The translations under genes were made by a program, and so were the position numbers. Shown here piece by piece: positions 1 to 12,692 of a stretch of 64,000 bases of DNA. The first letter of the stretch is position 1. Every line of letters begins with the position of its first letter. Source of the stretch: Opisthorchis felineus (lineage: Eukaryota > Platyhelminthes > Trematoda > Opisthorchiida > Opisthorchiidae). The stretch covers positions 91,258 to 155,257 of the forward strand of contig SJOL01001577.1 in NCBI GenBank assembly GCA_004794785.1, given 5' to 3'. The notes under the pieces are model-generated. The model did no database searches. It had not been told where the DNA came from and worked only from the letters and a program-made list of their open reading frames with translations.

Positions 1-1861
1 AGGGCTTTTTCAACTGTCAGACACTGTTCTAGTGAATACGTATCATCCACTTGCTAGCCCAACAACAGTTGTTAGTGTGTGCATTCCCCATTCAGTGTCG
101 AGAGTCGTTTGGCGGAATGAGTGGCGAAACTTCCGAAAGATTTTGACTCCGTCTGGACACAGAAAGCCTTTTGATTAGAACTATTCGACAATTTTCAATC
201 GAAATCTCATCTTGTCAGTGAAGCCAATCTCTACTGAAAAGCTGAGAAGCGCCTTACAGCCGTTAGATCTTTATTGAGCAATGCGGGTCTTTAGTAGAGA
301 GCCTCGGACTCCCGACCTCCCAGCTGGTAGTTTGAACACTTCATCTTTCGGCGACGGTCTGCTGATTATCATAGTGAGTAGCTCGTACTTAAAATGGACA
401 CAGCGCCACTCATTCTTCAAAGCGGAAACCATCCAATCACTTATTGACTGGCTGCTCTGGTGACGACTCCCAGATGATAGTTTCACTAATCTTGTGAAAC
501 CAGTCCACTGATATCGATACTTATTGTCGAGATTATCTGTAAATATTGTCGAAAAACAGTTCTAATAGCTCTCTGGTTAGTTTCCACCTGAGTGGTTTCA
601 TGTTCTATTTCCCCAAGCATTTGAGAAGAAATAAAACCAAAAATAAGTTACTTTCTGACCCAGTCAGATTCACTGATTATCAGCCTGGTTCCCTTTATCA
701 CGCTGTTGCAGAATTGATGATTGGTTGTACATCAATACCAGATTGTAATGGTATGTGGATATGTGGATAGGTGTTGGGCTATCAAAACGCTCATGCTGGC
801 TGAGATGTTGTGCGACAATAGATTTGCTCGGTGTCAAAGGTCTTAATCGGTGTCCAAAATAATTCCTTGTTAAATACTACTCCAGATAGCATGTGGCTTA
901 TTTCTGTGAAAATGCCTCGCTTCCCAGAAAAAAGTTGTGCTTTGTGGTGTTATTTAACTCCTGTTTTGCTTTCGTTTTATATCACGAAATTTTGTTTACC
1001 AACCTGTGCACAAGTGGCAAGTAGGCACGGAGTGTTCTCTGATGTGCAGGATGATCTGTCTTCCCATCCTCTGTATTCCATGCACCAAACCAATTCGAAA
1101 TTTTGTTTGGAAAACCCTTGTCTAACTGCGTGCCTATGAAGTATCACAATACATTCTTCTATTAGCTTAGATGCCATTCGGATACATATTCTTATCCGGA
1201 CGGTGTATCCTTAATTAATTTTTGAAACAGAAACTTGCCTTTTTGGCTTCCTCGCACTCTTGAAAAAATTACCCACTGTTTACTTCCCGCGATTTAGCTA
1301 ACATTTCCACTTAGACACATTTAAATGTGTTAATCTCCATGACTCCCTACTTTAACAACTAGTGGAACAGTTGGTCGCACAAAGTTTTGTCCGATCTCGC
1401 CGTATGTAGCAATATCCATCTCGGCTGATGTCACGGTGTCAAGATTATTGACTGTTTTTGCCAAATCGCGGTACACATCTGCCCCACATTTGGCCCATTT
1501 GACCACTGACATTATTTTCATCCAGTTTAGTCTGCAGATGCGCTTTTTGGGTAAAACCATGACCACACCTCCATTGAGTGTCACGCCTTGTCACATGTGT
1601 TTCAAATGAAATATTGATTTATCGAGCGTGAATATCCAGCATAGCTGGATAATTTGCTAACCACATGACCTGAATGACGGACCGGAGTAACTTGAGGTAA
1701 GATTCCTTCTAACGTGCTACTCATTAGTAGCTGATATGAAAAATCAAATTCACGCCACGTCTGGATGCCGAGTCTACAGCCCTTGGCCAAATGGTCTGAA
1801 CTGTTGATGCAGTCATTTTGACTGTTGCAAGAAAAGCTGAAGCGTTTTTCGAAAGACTTAC
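1..1861. other. No confident gene; left flank
   Basis: Apart from the decayed SINE at 240-345 I see only chance-length open frames. Further exons of the TSPN gene may lie here or beyond the left edge, but none has both a compatible phase and a recognisable peptide. Confidence 0.5.
240..345 (-). repeat. Decayed tRNA-derived SINE fragment
   Basis: AAGCCAATCTCTACTGAAAAGC, then CAGCCGTTAGATCTTTATTG and GCCTCGGACTCCCGACC, follows the order of the SINE at 15972-16195 with many changes. Confidence 0.4.
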
Positions 1862-1949
1862 CTGGAAGAGCTGGGGGAGGTATGCTGTTGACGGGTGGTA
1901 AATTATAACTTGAATCCCACATGCGCAATGGAGAAGAATGATATTTGAA
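1862..1949 (-). CDS. Candidate exon 5 of the TSPN gene, proline-rich
   Basis: This 88-nt open stretch has a strong donor (CTTCCAG|GTAAGT) and a weaker acceptor (CATTCCTAG). Its phase-0 start is compatible with the phase-0 end of exon 4. In that frame it encodes about 29 residues ending SYNLPPVNSIPPPALP. A proline-rich linker after a TSPN domain would suit a collagen-type protein, but no Gly-X-Y repeat is visible. The frame, the acceptor and the membership in this gene are all uncertain; the same bases are also open in the frame one base over. Confidence 0.3.
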
Positions 1950-2259
1950 CTAGGAATGTTGGCTTCACACAAACCGAGAAAGCTCCCAGGCTACATCGAA
2001 TCAACTTAATTTGAGACAAACTCAATACTAGGCTAGACTGATTCTCCAGTCAACTTATTTGATTCATCTTTTAGAGCTATTGGCAAATCTAGTTTGAAGT
2101 CGCCTCAATCAGAGTGTTTGGTCTCTAATTACCGTCGAGAAATCTTTACACGAGAACAGACGATGGTGTTTCAGAAGAAGAATTGGATAGGAAAAGCATA
2201 AATATATCAACAATTTAGTCTATGAAATCGTACCGCGAATATAAAACAGCAACACTTAC

Positions 2260-2345
2260 GGACGGCATTAGGACGAGTTGCGGGTACAATGCAGCCACGT
2301 TTCAAATGCGAATGGATTTCACTTCTCACAGACGGCTTTTCACGC
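2260..2345 (-). CDS. Exon-like open stretch, unassigned
   Basis: This stretch has acceptor GGTTTGTTCAG and donor TCC|GTAAGTG and is open in only one phase (one base, then 28 codons, then one base). It encodes a short basic peptide containing HLKRGCIVPATRPNAV. It needs an incoming phase of 2, so it cannot follow the phase-0 exon 4 directly. An undetected exon would have to come between them, or it belongs to nothing. I do not recognise the peptide. Confidence 0.2.
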
Positions 2346-4239
2346 CTGAACAAACCATATTTATTTGTCAAGCCCTCATATGAACGCAAGTTATACGGAA
2401 CTCTGTAACAGTCTGTGTGCTGCATGCTGGCAAACAACACAAATGGGAGCTCATTTGAATCTCAGTTACATCTCATGCTCAAAAACCGGTAATTTGTTTG
2501 AGTTCAGTTACTGTTTGAATAGCCCGATCGCTCGTCCTCAAAGCTGAGCAGAGTGTGCACCGATTGAGCCATGGCTGCACATGACCCATGCACTGAGCCA
2601 ACCGGTGTTATGGAAGCTGAGGACCGTCACCGTGACAGTGGGCAAAACAACACTTTTCATCGACCGAAGCTCATGCGTAAAGCTTTTGATGGTTGGAGCA
2701 CTCATATATCCCACTGGGATGGAGGCACTACGCATAGTGGGTAGTGAAGCGAAGACTGCACTCGCTTCATGTAATCGGCTAAATGGTGTCTCGAAAGCGA
2801 ACCACGGCTCCATATTTGCATATGGCTGAATGAAACCAGCACGACTTGCGCAAATGTGGATCGCCAGGCTCAGCTGATTTCTTTAATCACTCGCCGTGGG
2901 GAAGACCAAACAAGATTCTCTGACTTCCCTGACCAAGCCACATAAACCTCTTCTGTCCGTGCATTCCTGGCTGAATCCGTAACGAGAAGCATGCGTATTT
3001 AATTCAGTTTATCGGGTTAACATTCACAGATGAGTTTCTGCTTTACTCGGATGTTGCTCATCAGTGTTACTAAGGGAGCCATGGTAACTCTCACTTGATT
3101 GCCACCAAAAGGTGGAAAGTGTTTCATACTGGGATTAACTGATCAGTATATTGTGTTACTCACATCCAAACAGAAATCGCCCTGGTCATAATCGTAACAT
3201 CCGTAGCATTTTGATATCTGTCCGTAGGGATCAGCTGGACAAAAATGGCCTAGACTCACTGCTGTAGGTTACGTGACCAGTTTTAGGATGCTTTCAGACT
3301 TGCGGTGCCATAAAACACAACCCAGTTGAGTTGCAGTGAAAAGTGAGAAGAACCAAATTTACTGATCGCCGGAGTAAAGGCTGCTAGTCCCATTTTTCCT
3401 GATGATGAAATGTGTTCATACTTTTACGGAACGCTCGAGTGTGGTCCTTAGTCGCATACGGTAGAGAGCCGTCAACTGAGATGTCAACCAAGTGCAACGT
3501 GAAAAAGCTTGTTCAAATTTACAGTTTGGCGTGCACAAGTGGGCGGCAATCGATTGCCGTCGGACTTTAGTTAAAATCACCCGCAAACCGAACCAAAGTG
3601 TTAGGTATTTTTCGGCAGTTTTGGTTCGCCTGAATCCAGATGGTAATGCGACCATAACCAGAAATAAAACGGAGGTGAGGAGACTCGAAATTCTTCAATC
3701 CCATGTTAGCCTATCTCAAAAGCTACACGTAAAATTGAGGTGATACTATTATGCTTTGTTCACGCCATCATTCAGTTGAAAACGTTGTCCTTTTTATTCC
3801 TGCAAGCAATGCAAACAAAGCTTTTACTGCCGTTTTGTCGCAAAGCCTGTGTGCGAATTTGTGTGGTTGAGGCTGAGCAGTTTTCTTTGAAAACAAGCAA
3901 CTTGCGTTAACCAAATTAAAAAAAAAACGATTTTTCGATATTGATGCAGCGACCGCTCACCTAGATGAGGGTTGTGGATCTTTGTTTGGTTCAAAAGCCC
4001 AAGAATCGATTCAGGAGAGGTTCCGCCGGAGGTTTCCTGATCTGATCGTTTCGAAACTTGTGCTGTGAGTTTCTAAAAACAAGAACTGAATTTTACCCTT
4101 TCGTTGTTCAAAACTCCTCTAAACATTCTAATTATTTAGATGGAATCGAGAAAATTGGTAAATTACAAGAAAAGGATGCACGTCTCAAACTTGAGTGATC
4201 TAGCATTTTTTATTCCACCTGGCAGGTTCTATAAAACTT

Positions 4240-4266
4240 TTTTAGTATGTGATTTAGTATGTGATT
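4240..4266 (+). repeat. 13-bp tandem duplication
   Basis: TTTAGTATGTGAT occurs twice in direct succession. Confidence 0.7.
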
Positions 4267-7200
4267 TATGAACGGATCACTATAGAAGAGCCTGGTCAGA
4301 TTCGATCTCTTCTGCAAGCACGTACGAGAGCGAATCGCTGAACTGTACTTCAAGGGACTAAATAAATGATTTATTTTTGTAAAGTCGTTTCCTTTTTCCT
4401 CAGAGGTCAACAATATCCTGTAATGTCCACTCATAGAATCATAATGAGAATACCTGGTACTCCCCTATGTAGGGGTTGAGTACATTAGGTATTCCGTAGG
4501 TGCATAACAAAAATAAAACTGGTTTCGGTCAGGTAAATTCGTGTTAGTAAATGACCACGCATATTGAAGAATAATGATGGATCACCGCGGAAGTGATTAA
4601 GTGGGACCTGAAGGAACTGGGTTGCTTATTCATAATGAAAATGCTATTGACTATACAGGGATTTATTGGATGAAACTTTCCAAATTTGGACCACAGAGGA
4701 TGGCCTTAATCAAGGAACAAATGACTGACATTAAAACAACCAATGGGGCTAGCCAGTGGTAGGCATATTGCCATATGTCCCTCATGTAAGTATCGTGAGT
4801 CTTATCGCTCGCACTCTCCAGTGTGTTAGTGCTTCACACCTGACCTTGGGACGTGTGTCACGTGCGGTCTGTCTTCGACACTGATGTGCAAATGCCCGAG
4901 CATGCGGTAGAGCAATCTAATAATCAACATCGTTTACTGTGAAAATAAACAATAACTTATTTATCTTCGATTAGTTACTGTGAGCGTCTGTGTAAGCACC
5001 TTGCTGAGGAGGAAACAACATTATCATATTTACTCCAGGTTATTTCTGTTCTCCCTGTGAAAATGGGGTATCCAAGCCAGGATAGTTACTGTCTTGACCT
5101 TGAGCCCGGAGGAAATGATGGACCATGATGGATTGTGTACTGTACGCAAGAAGGGCTCACTGGCCAAATTTGGCTGCTTGATGACGATGGACACATTTGC
5201 TTTAAAAAATCCCCACCCCTACGGACCGTATCGTACGGTTCGTTTGATGATCACAGGTTTTGTGTCATCATCTCTTGCTGTGACCGCTTTGTTTCCGGGT
5301 GGTGGCGTACTCATCCGATCGATTTCGGTTCGGTTTTCGGATGTCAAGACACCACAGTGCATCGCCTACGACAGCGATCGCTTCGCAGTGACTACTTCCG
5401 ATCAGTCATCAAGTTGAATTATTCCGTAAACCGCTCACTCTTCTAAGGCGACCGAAATCCTGCCAGCGTGCCATCTTGGATTATGCTACTCTATTCGATC
5501 CATGGAGTTCATGTGGTCCAATACAAGCCACGCGCAGACCCAGACACAATGCGCATGTGGGAATTCAGTCTTTTTCCATGAAAATTTAAAATTCAATGAA
5601 GCCAGTGATTCAAGTCAATCAGAACGGGGATAAATGCCATCAGTTTAACATCACGTCGTACCACCAAATCACCTTCGAGTGGCCGGACAGTGTTGACATC
5701 TGACCAGTTACGGAATTCATGTGCATTCATGAACCATTCCAAAATGTTTAAAATGCCTGTTTTCAAGTCTGTAGTTTCGACACCAATTGTCTACAGAATA
5801 TTGCGGTTGGAAGGCTGGTAGCCAACTTGGAGATGCGGATGCGGTGTTCGTACCTCTGTCGTTGAAACCCGCCTGGTAACCATAGCAATCGTTCCTTTAG
5901 AAGGGGTATGATGGGTACTGTGTTAAACCTTGGCGCACGGAAGTGACATGCAATTCCTTTCGGTTTACTTCAGATATGAGAGTGCTTGTCTAATAAGTAG
6001 CCAGTGGTCGTGTTCAAAATTGTGTCTGCTATGAGGGAAGTATTGAAGGTTCTTTCTAGGTACACCCTTTGATGTGCAGCACAAGTGTTTCAGGAGCTTC
6101 CAATGATGCTTCATTTGACATGGCATAACAACGAAAGGTAACGCAGTGGTGCCTGAAAAAGTTGCAATCTTTAGGCAGGGTTTACAGTCCTCCAGTGCCC
6201 TTGTGAGGCTCAAGAGGAATGCAGTTCCCAGAGCAATTAACCTCATGGCCACTATGATCTTTTACTCCTCTTGGTTGTGTTGCAGGGCCTATACAATATA
6301 CCCAAAAAGAGCAACTACGTTCGGGCACATTTTACAAAAACTGGACTTTGGGACACATGTGGAAGGATTTGCAGGATAGTACCTGTTAGACATGTGCAAT
6401 TTCTTCTTCTAGCAAGCAAAGCGTGAAGAAAAAGTGAACGACTGACCTGTCACGAAGGTCCCAGACACTGGGTGCATCCATGCCCAACGAGCACTCTCAT
6501 CATTGGGCGGAGTGAACAAAACCCACTTAAAACCTATTTAATTATAGCTAGCATGATCTTTGGTCACTTCGTTATTGCGATGGCATTAATCGAAGATGAT
6601 TCCTGACAAGAATCGATCGAGAAGAATACTTTACAACCGTTGCGGTGGACTGGTCGATCATGCACAATTGTTTCATAAATGAAACCTGATCGGAGCATGG
6701 GTCACTCATAATATTCACTGCCCAGTTTTACAGTAATGCCGGAATTACGGGAATAAGTAAACGGATGTTTTTTTCTTACTCTAACTCTTCACAGATGTTC
6801 ACTTACGGCAACTATAAACAGAAACTCAAACTTCGAATGTCTGAAGTTGTCATATGGTGAACCTCATATGGTGAACAACATGCGGTGAACTCGTAAACTG
6901 AAAACTGCCATTTGCATCAATAAGACTAAATATTCGGACTATGGAAACGTCCTTATGCAGAATGTGGTAATAATTGCAGAGCAGTCTATATGAAAACTGC
7001 AACTGAGTATGACTTCGTGGACGGAATGCATTCGAGTTCGCCTCCCAGGGGGCACTTACATGGGAGAGTTAGTGTCATTTGCTCATCGGAATGTTTAGTT
7101 CAGCAGATTCTAAAGAATACAAAGCTGGCAAGTTTCCCCACTGGTACAATTTCGAGTCCTTCCAATTTACTCAGATGTGAGGCTTGAAATCAACTGTTGA

Positions 7201-7267
7201 ATGATTCAGAGGGAGGAACATACGGGAAGCAAATTTACCAAATTCTTTAGTTAACCATATGACTTAC

Positions 7268-7336
7268 CTGGTTGAGAAAACAATATTTTAAAGCACCGGT
7301 TTCGGTAAAAAAGAGCTTCATATCCTTTACTACGCC
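7268..7336 (-). CDS. TSPN-domain gene, exon 4 (copy in duplication unit 1): end of the TSPN domain
   Basis: This is a small 69-nt exon, phase 0-0, with acceptor CATACTTACAG and donor CAG|GTAAGT. It encodes residues 275-297, GVVKDMKLFFTETGALKYC and then FLNQ. Joined to exon 3 it gives RFE-GVVKDMKL, the closing strand of a TSPN domain, with the terminal cysteine (C293) that in this fold usually pairs with the cysteine in the V-T-V-Y strand (C219 here). The intron back to exon 3 is 14.7 kb as assembled, but 5.4 kb of that is the direct duplication, which also contains a second copy of this exon at 12624-12692. Downstream exons should lie left of 7268 and possibly outside the window. Confidence 0.68.
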
Positions 7337-7737
7337 CTGTAAGTATGAAAACAAAAGAATGAGAAATGACGCAAGAGTTTTTGTTCCGGGAAATTTAGGG
7401 ACAGGAGAGTACTCAAGAAAATTAAACGAAACCATACACGGTTGATGTTTTTCTCGGGTAAGACTTGTTTGAAAATGCGGGACAAGAAATCGTTTATACA
7501 AATGCTCATGCGCAATGCTATGGAAGCTCTCAGTTCGTCTAGAGGCAACAGGTGATACTATCATACTATTACAATACTGAGTTACCGGCTGTATTAGAAG
7601 AAAGCAGGGTGATGTCATCAAACTTAGGTAATCTCTATTGGAATTTTGTAACGAAACCTGCTTATTCACAAGAAATATGGTCTTAGAAACAAAGCCATTA
7701 GTGATCCGCACTATTTAGGTTCAATACATTTGCTGTT

Positions 7738-7828
7738 GAGGAGAATATTGGTAGCTCAGGTAGAGTAGGTGACAGTTCGTTTGTTCGCTGAGATGGGCAA
7801 GTTGATTTCAAGTGTTTTACCAGAAATC
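7738..7828 (+). repeat. M-family-like repeat fragment inside duplication unit 1
   Basis: AGAATATTGGTAGCTCAGGTAG, then TTTGTTCGCTGAGATGGGCAAGTTGATTTC, resembles one half of the foldback family. The counterpart in unit 2 is at about 13097-13185. Confidence 0.4.
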
Positions 7829-10529
7829 AAACTGAAGTCACCAGTGCGTTGTTGGGAGGTGGAGTGGAGCCCAGCTGTGCTTGGTCGTGCATCCAGTAGG
7901 GGGTGCATATGTGTCAATATATGTGATACTAACCGGGGCTGAACTTCGAGTACAATTAGTTGTTTGGTCGAGTGGTTTTATTAGCTTTTCTGTTATCCCG
8001 TGATCTGACTGGTCGGTGACCACGTGACACTTGATGTTGGTAATCCGAAACTGTATCAGTCGAATCAGCGCGATGCTCGGTAAGCTACAAGCCACACGAA
8101 CTAAACACTCAGGAACGTTGAAGAGCAAAAGCAGATAAAACCAACTTTGCGCACTTCTACAGACATGAAAAGATACTCCACTTCGACCATTCGTTTCACT
8201 TCTGGGAACTCCACCCTACAAAATTAGCAAAGGACCTATGGGGAAGACTGAAGCGCTTAAATTTGGGATCCGAACACATCAACAGTTGTGGCCAGTTTTT
8301 AAGCAAATTACGGACCGTCAATTTGGAAGGCAACAAAATAATGCTTTTATGTGATGTCACATCATGATTCACTTCAATGAATCATAACCTCACCAGAGAA
8401 ACAATAACGGAAGCGATCGAATACTCCCATAGTTTCCAAAAAACACAGTGATGAACATTAATGTTTTCTAGATCTCGGAATTACTTTCTAATTATCCATG
8501 AAGGCTGAAAGTTTATGCTAGTCTATGTTACAGTTTTGCATGGAGGCATACTTTCAATTTGAGGGGCAACAGTTGAAACGGACTCCAATGAGATATTCAT
8601 CATCAGGTTTGTCTCTGAAGCAGTACTGCAGGAAATGGAGCGCCGGTACTACCAACCATCACTCCGCCATGTAGACAACATTTTTTATCATAAAACCTGA
8701 TTCAGTACACAATATACAATGTACATGAACGGCTCAATGTTACATTTGAATATATTAATTGTACAGTCGAACTGGAATGGAACACCCAACTAACAATCTT
8801 GGAGGTTTTGGTGAACAGGAAGCTGACTGGAACTCTATAAACTTGTGTATCCCGCGGAGGGACACATGCAGGTCAACTACTCAACTACACTACCATCCAA
8901 TGAACTATAAAGCTAAACACCCAATGAGCCACAAGAAGAGCTGCATTCAAACTCTATTCAAGAGGGCGTAGACGAGTGGCAGCATCACAGAGCTAAATAA
9001 AAGAGAAAAACCCCTTCATTCGGAGTATTCCAGGATAATGGAAATCCAAGGGGTTCTGTCAAGAAAATCTTATCGAAGTTACCTCAACAGCAGAAACAGA
9101 AAGAACCAGTGACCAGTCATACCTTGCATCAAGAATATATCGGAAGTCACAGCCAGCTTATTGGGTCAAACGTAAAGCCTCGTAGCTTACAAACCGAAAG
9201 CTCCGTTTTGGTAACTGATTTAAAGACCAAAAGACGAGATTGGTGAAACCAAGAGGAGCAAAACGATGGGCAAATTCAGCTGCGGCCAACTGAGAGGAAA
9301 CTCTGTACGGAAGAAAAAGCGTAACGCGGCCATCAAGAGGTCTGATGCTCTATCCTTGATCTCCAAGAGTGAAGACTAAGTGCCAAAACATTGGCACGTG
9401 GCCATAGAAGACACGAAAGGGTGTTCCTAGAAGGACGGTACTTCACGAGGTATTCAATCAACTAATTTGCTGAACTAGCTTCAATTTATGTCCACCACAA
9501 GCAAAGGACCAACACTTGAACTGGAATGCTCAAAAAGGGTTGATTAGCGGTTCAACAGACCAAGAAGCAGAAAACCCTTTGAAATAAAATCAAGAAAGTT
9601 AAAAAGTGGAAACCAGACGGTCCAATGGCAGGGATCATTTGAGCGCCGACCAGTGGACGAGAGCATTTGGGGCCAATTTTAAAAGTCAGGTGGTCACCGA
9701 TCATCCAGGTCACGAGATAACCGACCAAACAATAGAACTGCCAAACACTCTACTCCGCTCCCTTACAACGCACTGATGATGTCACGTTGATTGGTGGTGA
9801 ACTGTTTGAACGGAACGACGACCAGCGTTGACATAATTGGATAAACCAAATATCACTGTTTGAATATCCGTCATAATGGCGATCCCTGCACCTTACATAA
9901 GCCATAGGCTCTCACAGACTGGTTACCTCATTAAATATGCATTTATTGCATAAACGTCATTCATCACTCAGAGGGGTTTTACTTCGCTGGAATGACCCAG
10001 TATTTTGATGCCTGTTACTGAGCCGACAGCTTTTGAATTTGCCACTTTCACGTCAGCCACACTGCAATTGGGTTTTGCGAAATAATGAGTTTATTCGACC
10101 TTGATATGTAACATGATCCGGGCTAAAACAATAGCGCATACATAGGGTTCCAAGGATAAGGTCAGACTTCGACATAGCTGAAAGAATCTCTATTCAGTAC
10201 ACGCATTCGTCTCAACCAGTGGAAAGGTTTTTAAGTTGCGCCAAACAACTTCACCAACAAGTCTTGTAGGCCAAATTTGGGTACTGGAGAACAAGCCACG
10301 AAAGCCTTCAAATCAGAGCAAAAACCGCCGGTTTGTTTTCATAAAACTTTCAACAAATAGCGTCGTTCGTAACATTCTAAAAAGTAAGTTTAGAAAAACC
10401 GCACTTCATGTCTAAGTGGCCTTGACCGAGCCCGGGTTTCACTACATAGTTTGAAAATTTTGTCCAAAGTATCCACATAATCTGCGTTGGGTCTCAGAAA
10501 CAGTGTAGTTTTTTCAACTGAGGTTTCAC

Positions 10530-10735
10530 CCTGTAATTGAAGCCGATCTATTTTGAAAAGCCCACAAGTACTGTACGGCTATTTCATCCTTATTGGGAAA
10601 CATCATCAGTGCGCACCTCACGAATCTCAGAGAGTTTCAAACCCGTGACATTCTGGCCAGTTCGGCCACCAACGGCTGAACAGCATTCTGGTTATCTCTC
10701 GCCTGGACAGGATATAGCACCTTTGATATGGAGTC
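10530..10735 (-). repeat. tRNA-derived SINE, copy in duplication unit 1
   Basis: On the minus strand this is the same element as at 15972-16195, but the B-box-like block reads GGGTTTGAAAC here (plus-strand GTTTCAAACCC at 10634-10644) instead of GGGTTCGAAAC, a CpG-type transition. The rest, including CATCATCAGTGCGCACCTCACG and the end CTGGACAGGATATAGCACC, is shared. Confidence 0.6.
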
Positions 10736-10795
10736 GAATCAAATAATGGTTGCGGACCACATTTACGCACTGAGAAAACTGAATATATATATACA

Positions 10796-10796
10796 N
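10796..10796. other. Single N: assembly junction
   Basis: This is the only ambiguous base in the window. It sits in a TA-dinucleotide tract exactly between the two copies of the 5.4-kb repeat, so it marks a join between contigs rather than a random base-call failure. Confidence 0.9.
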
Positions 10797-12623
10797 TCTA
10801 AGGCGACCGAAATCCTGCCAGCGTGCCATCTTGGATTATGCTACTCTATTCGATCCATGGAGTTCATGTGGTCCAATACAAGCCACGCGCAGACCCAGAC
10901 ACAATGCGCATGTGGGAATTCAGTCTTTTTCCATGAAAATTTAAAATTCAATGAAGCCAGTGATTCAAGTCAATCAGAACGGGGATAAATGCCATCAGTT
11001 TAACATCACGTCGTACCACCAAATCACCTTCGAGTGGCCGGACAGTGTTGACATCTGACCAGTTACGGAATTCATGTGCATTCATGAACCATTCCAAAAT
11101 GTTTAAAATGCCTGTTTTCAAGTCTGTAGTTTCGACACCAATTGTCTACAGAATATTGCGGTTGGAAGGCTGGTAGCCAACTTGGAGATGCGGATGCGGT
11201 GTTCGTACCTCTGTCGTTGAAACCCGCCTGGTAACCATAGCAATCGTTCCTTTAGAAGGGGTATGATGGGTACTGTGTTAAACCTTGGCGCACGGAAGTG
11301 ACATGCAATTCCTTTCGGTTTACTTCAGATATGAGAGTGCTTGTCTAATAAGTAGCCAGTGGTCGTGTTCAAAATTGTGTCTGCTATGAGGGAAGTATTG
11401 AAGGTTCTTTCTAGGTACACCCTTTGATGTGCAGCACAAGTGTTTCAGGAGCTTCCAATGATGCTTCATTTGACATGGCATAACAACGAAAGGTAACGCA
11501 GTGGTGCCTGAAGAAGTTGCAATCTTTAGGCAGGGTTTACAGTCCTCCAGTGCCCTTGTGAGGCTCAAGAGGAATGCAGTTCCCAGAGCAATTAACCTCA
11601 TGGCCACTATGATCTTTTACTCCTCTTGGTTGTGTTGCAGGGCCTATACAATATACCCAAAAAGAGCAACTACGTTCGGGCACATTTTACAAAAACTGGA
11701 CTTTGGGACACATGTGGAAGGATTTGCAGGATAGTACCTGTTAGACATGTGCAATTTCTTCTTCTAGCAAGCAAAGCGTGAAGAAAAAGTGAAGGACTGA
11801 CGTGTCACGTAGGTCCCGGACACTGGGTGCAGTCCATGCCCAACAAGCACTCTCATCATTGGGCGGAGTGAACAAAACCCACTTAAAACCTATTTAATTA
11901 TAGCTAGCATGATCTTTGGTCACTTCGTTATTGCGATGGCATTAATCGAAGATGATTCCTGACAAGAATCGATCGAGAAGAATACTTTACAACCGTTGCG
12001 GTGGACTGGTCGATCATGCACAATTGTTTCATAAATGAAACCTGATCGGAGCATGGGTCACTCATAATATTCACTGCCCAGTTTTACAGTAATGCCGGAA
12101 TTACGGGAATAAGTAAACGGATGTTTTTTTCTTACTCTAACTCTTCACAGATGTTCACTTACGGCAACTATAAACAGAAACTCAAACTTCGAATGTCTGA
12201 AGTTGTCATATGGTGAACCTCATATGGTGAACAACATGCGGTGAACTCGTAAACTGAAAACTGCCATTTGCATCAATAAGACTAAATATTCGGACTATGG
12301 AAACGTCCTTATGCAGAATGTGGTAATAATTGCAGAGCAGTCTATATGAAAACTGCAACTGAGTATGACTTCGTGGACGGAATGCATTCGAGTTCGCCTC
12401 CCAGGGGGCACTTACATGGGAGAGTTAGTGTCATTTGCTCATCGGAATGTTTAGTTCAGCAGATTCTAAAGAATACAAAGCTGGCAAGTTTCCCCACTGG
12501 TACAATTTCGAGTCCTTCCAATTTACTCAGATGTGAGGCTTGAAATCAACTGTTGAATGATTCAGAGGGAGGAACAAACGGGAAGCAAATTTACCAAATT
12601 CTTTAGTTAACCATATGACTTAC

Positions 12624-12692
12624 CTGGTAGAGAAAACAATATTTTAAAGCACCGGTTTCGGTAAAAAAGAGCTTCATATCCTTTACTACGCC
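12624..12692 (-). CDS. Second copy of TSPN exon 4 (duplication unit 2)
   Basis: This copy matches the exon at 7268-7336 except for one base, which changes the Asn before the last Gln to Tyr (FLNQ to FLYQ). The acceptor (TTACAG), the donor (CAG|GTAAGT) and the frame are intact. If the 5.4-kb duplication is real, the gene has two tandem versions of this exon. Splicing in both would duplicate the last strand of the domain, so mutually exclusive use would be the plausible outcome. If the duplication is an unmerged allele, this is the same exon from the other haplotype and should be dropped from the gene model. I favour the second reading. Confidence 0.5.

Larger units (their letters stand above)
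1950..7267 (-). other. Intron or inter-exon DNA after TSPN exon 4
   Basis: It holds the candidate stretch 2260-2345, the 13-bp tandem duplication at 4240 and the first 1.8 kb of duplication unit 1. Around 6848-6895 there are three degenerate copies of ATATGGTGAAC. No transposon ORF was recognised. Confidence 0.45.
5442..10795 (+). repeat. 5.4-kb direct duplication, unit 1
   Basis: This block (5354 bp) recurs at 10797-16247 in the same orientation, starting with TCTAAGGCGACCGAAATCC and ending in a GAATATATATATACA tract. The two are near-identical, with scattered substitutions and small indels (about 2 percent by eye, unevenly spread). It contains TSPN exon 4 at 7268-7336 and a tRNA-derived SINE at its right end. 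It stops at the single N at 10796. Confidence 0.93.

Noticed and set aside
5094..5446. Two overlapping ~105-codon plus-strand frames before duplication unit 1
   Set aside because: Neither resembles a known protein, both lack splice support, and they overlap in different frames.
5965..6252. 95-codon minus-strand frame present in both duplication units
   Set aside because: Presence in both copies only reflects the duplication; the substitution pattern gives no sign of selection and no domain is recognisable.
9223..9379. Small basic plus-strand frame (MGKFSCGQL..., lysine/arginine-rich) in unit 1 and unit 2
   Set aside because: The copies differ by amino-acid-changing substitutions (Gly/Arg, Glu/Asp) without silent ones, and there is no family match.
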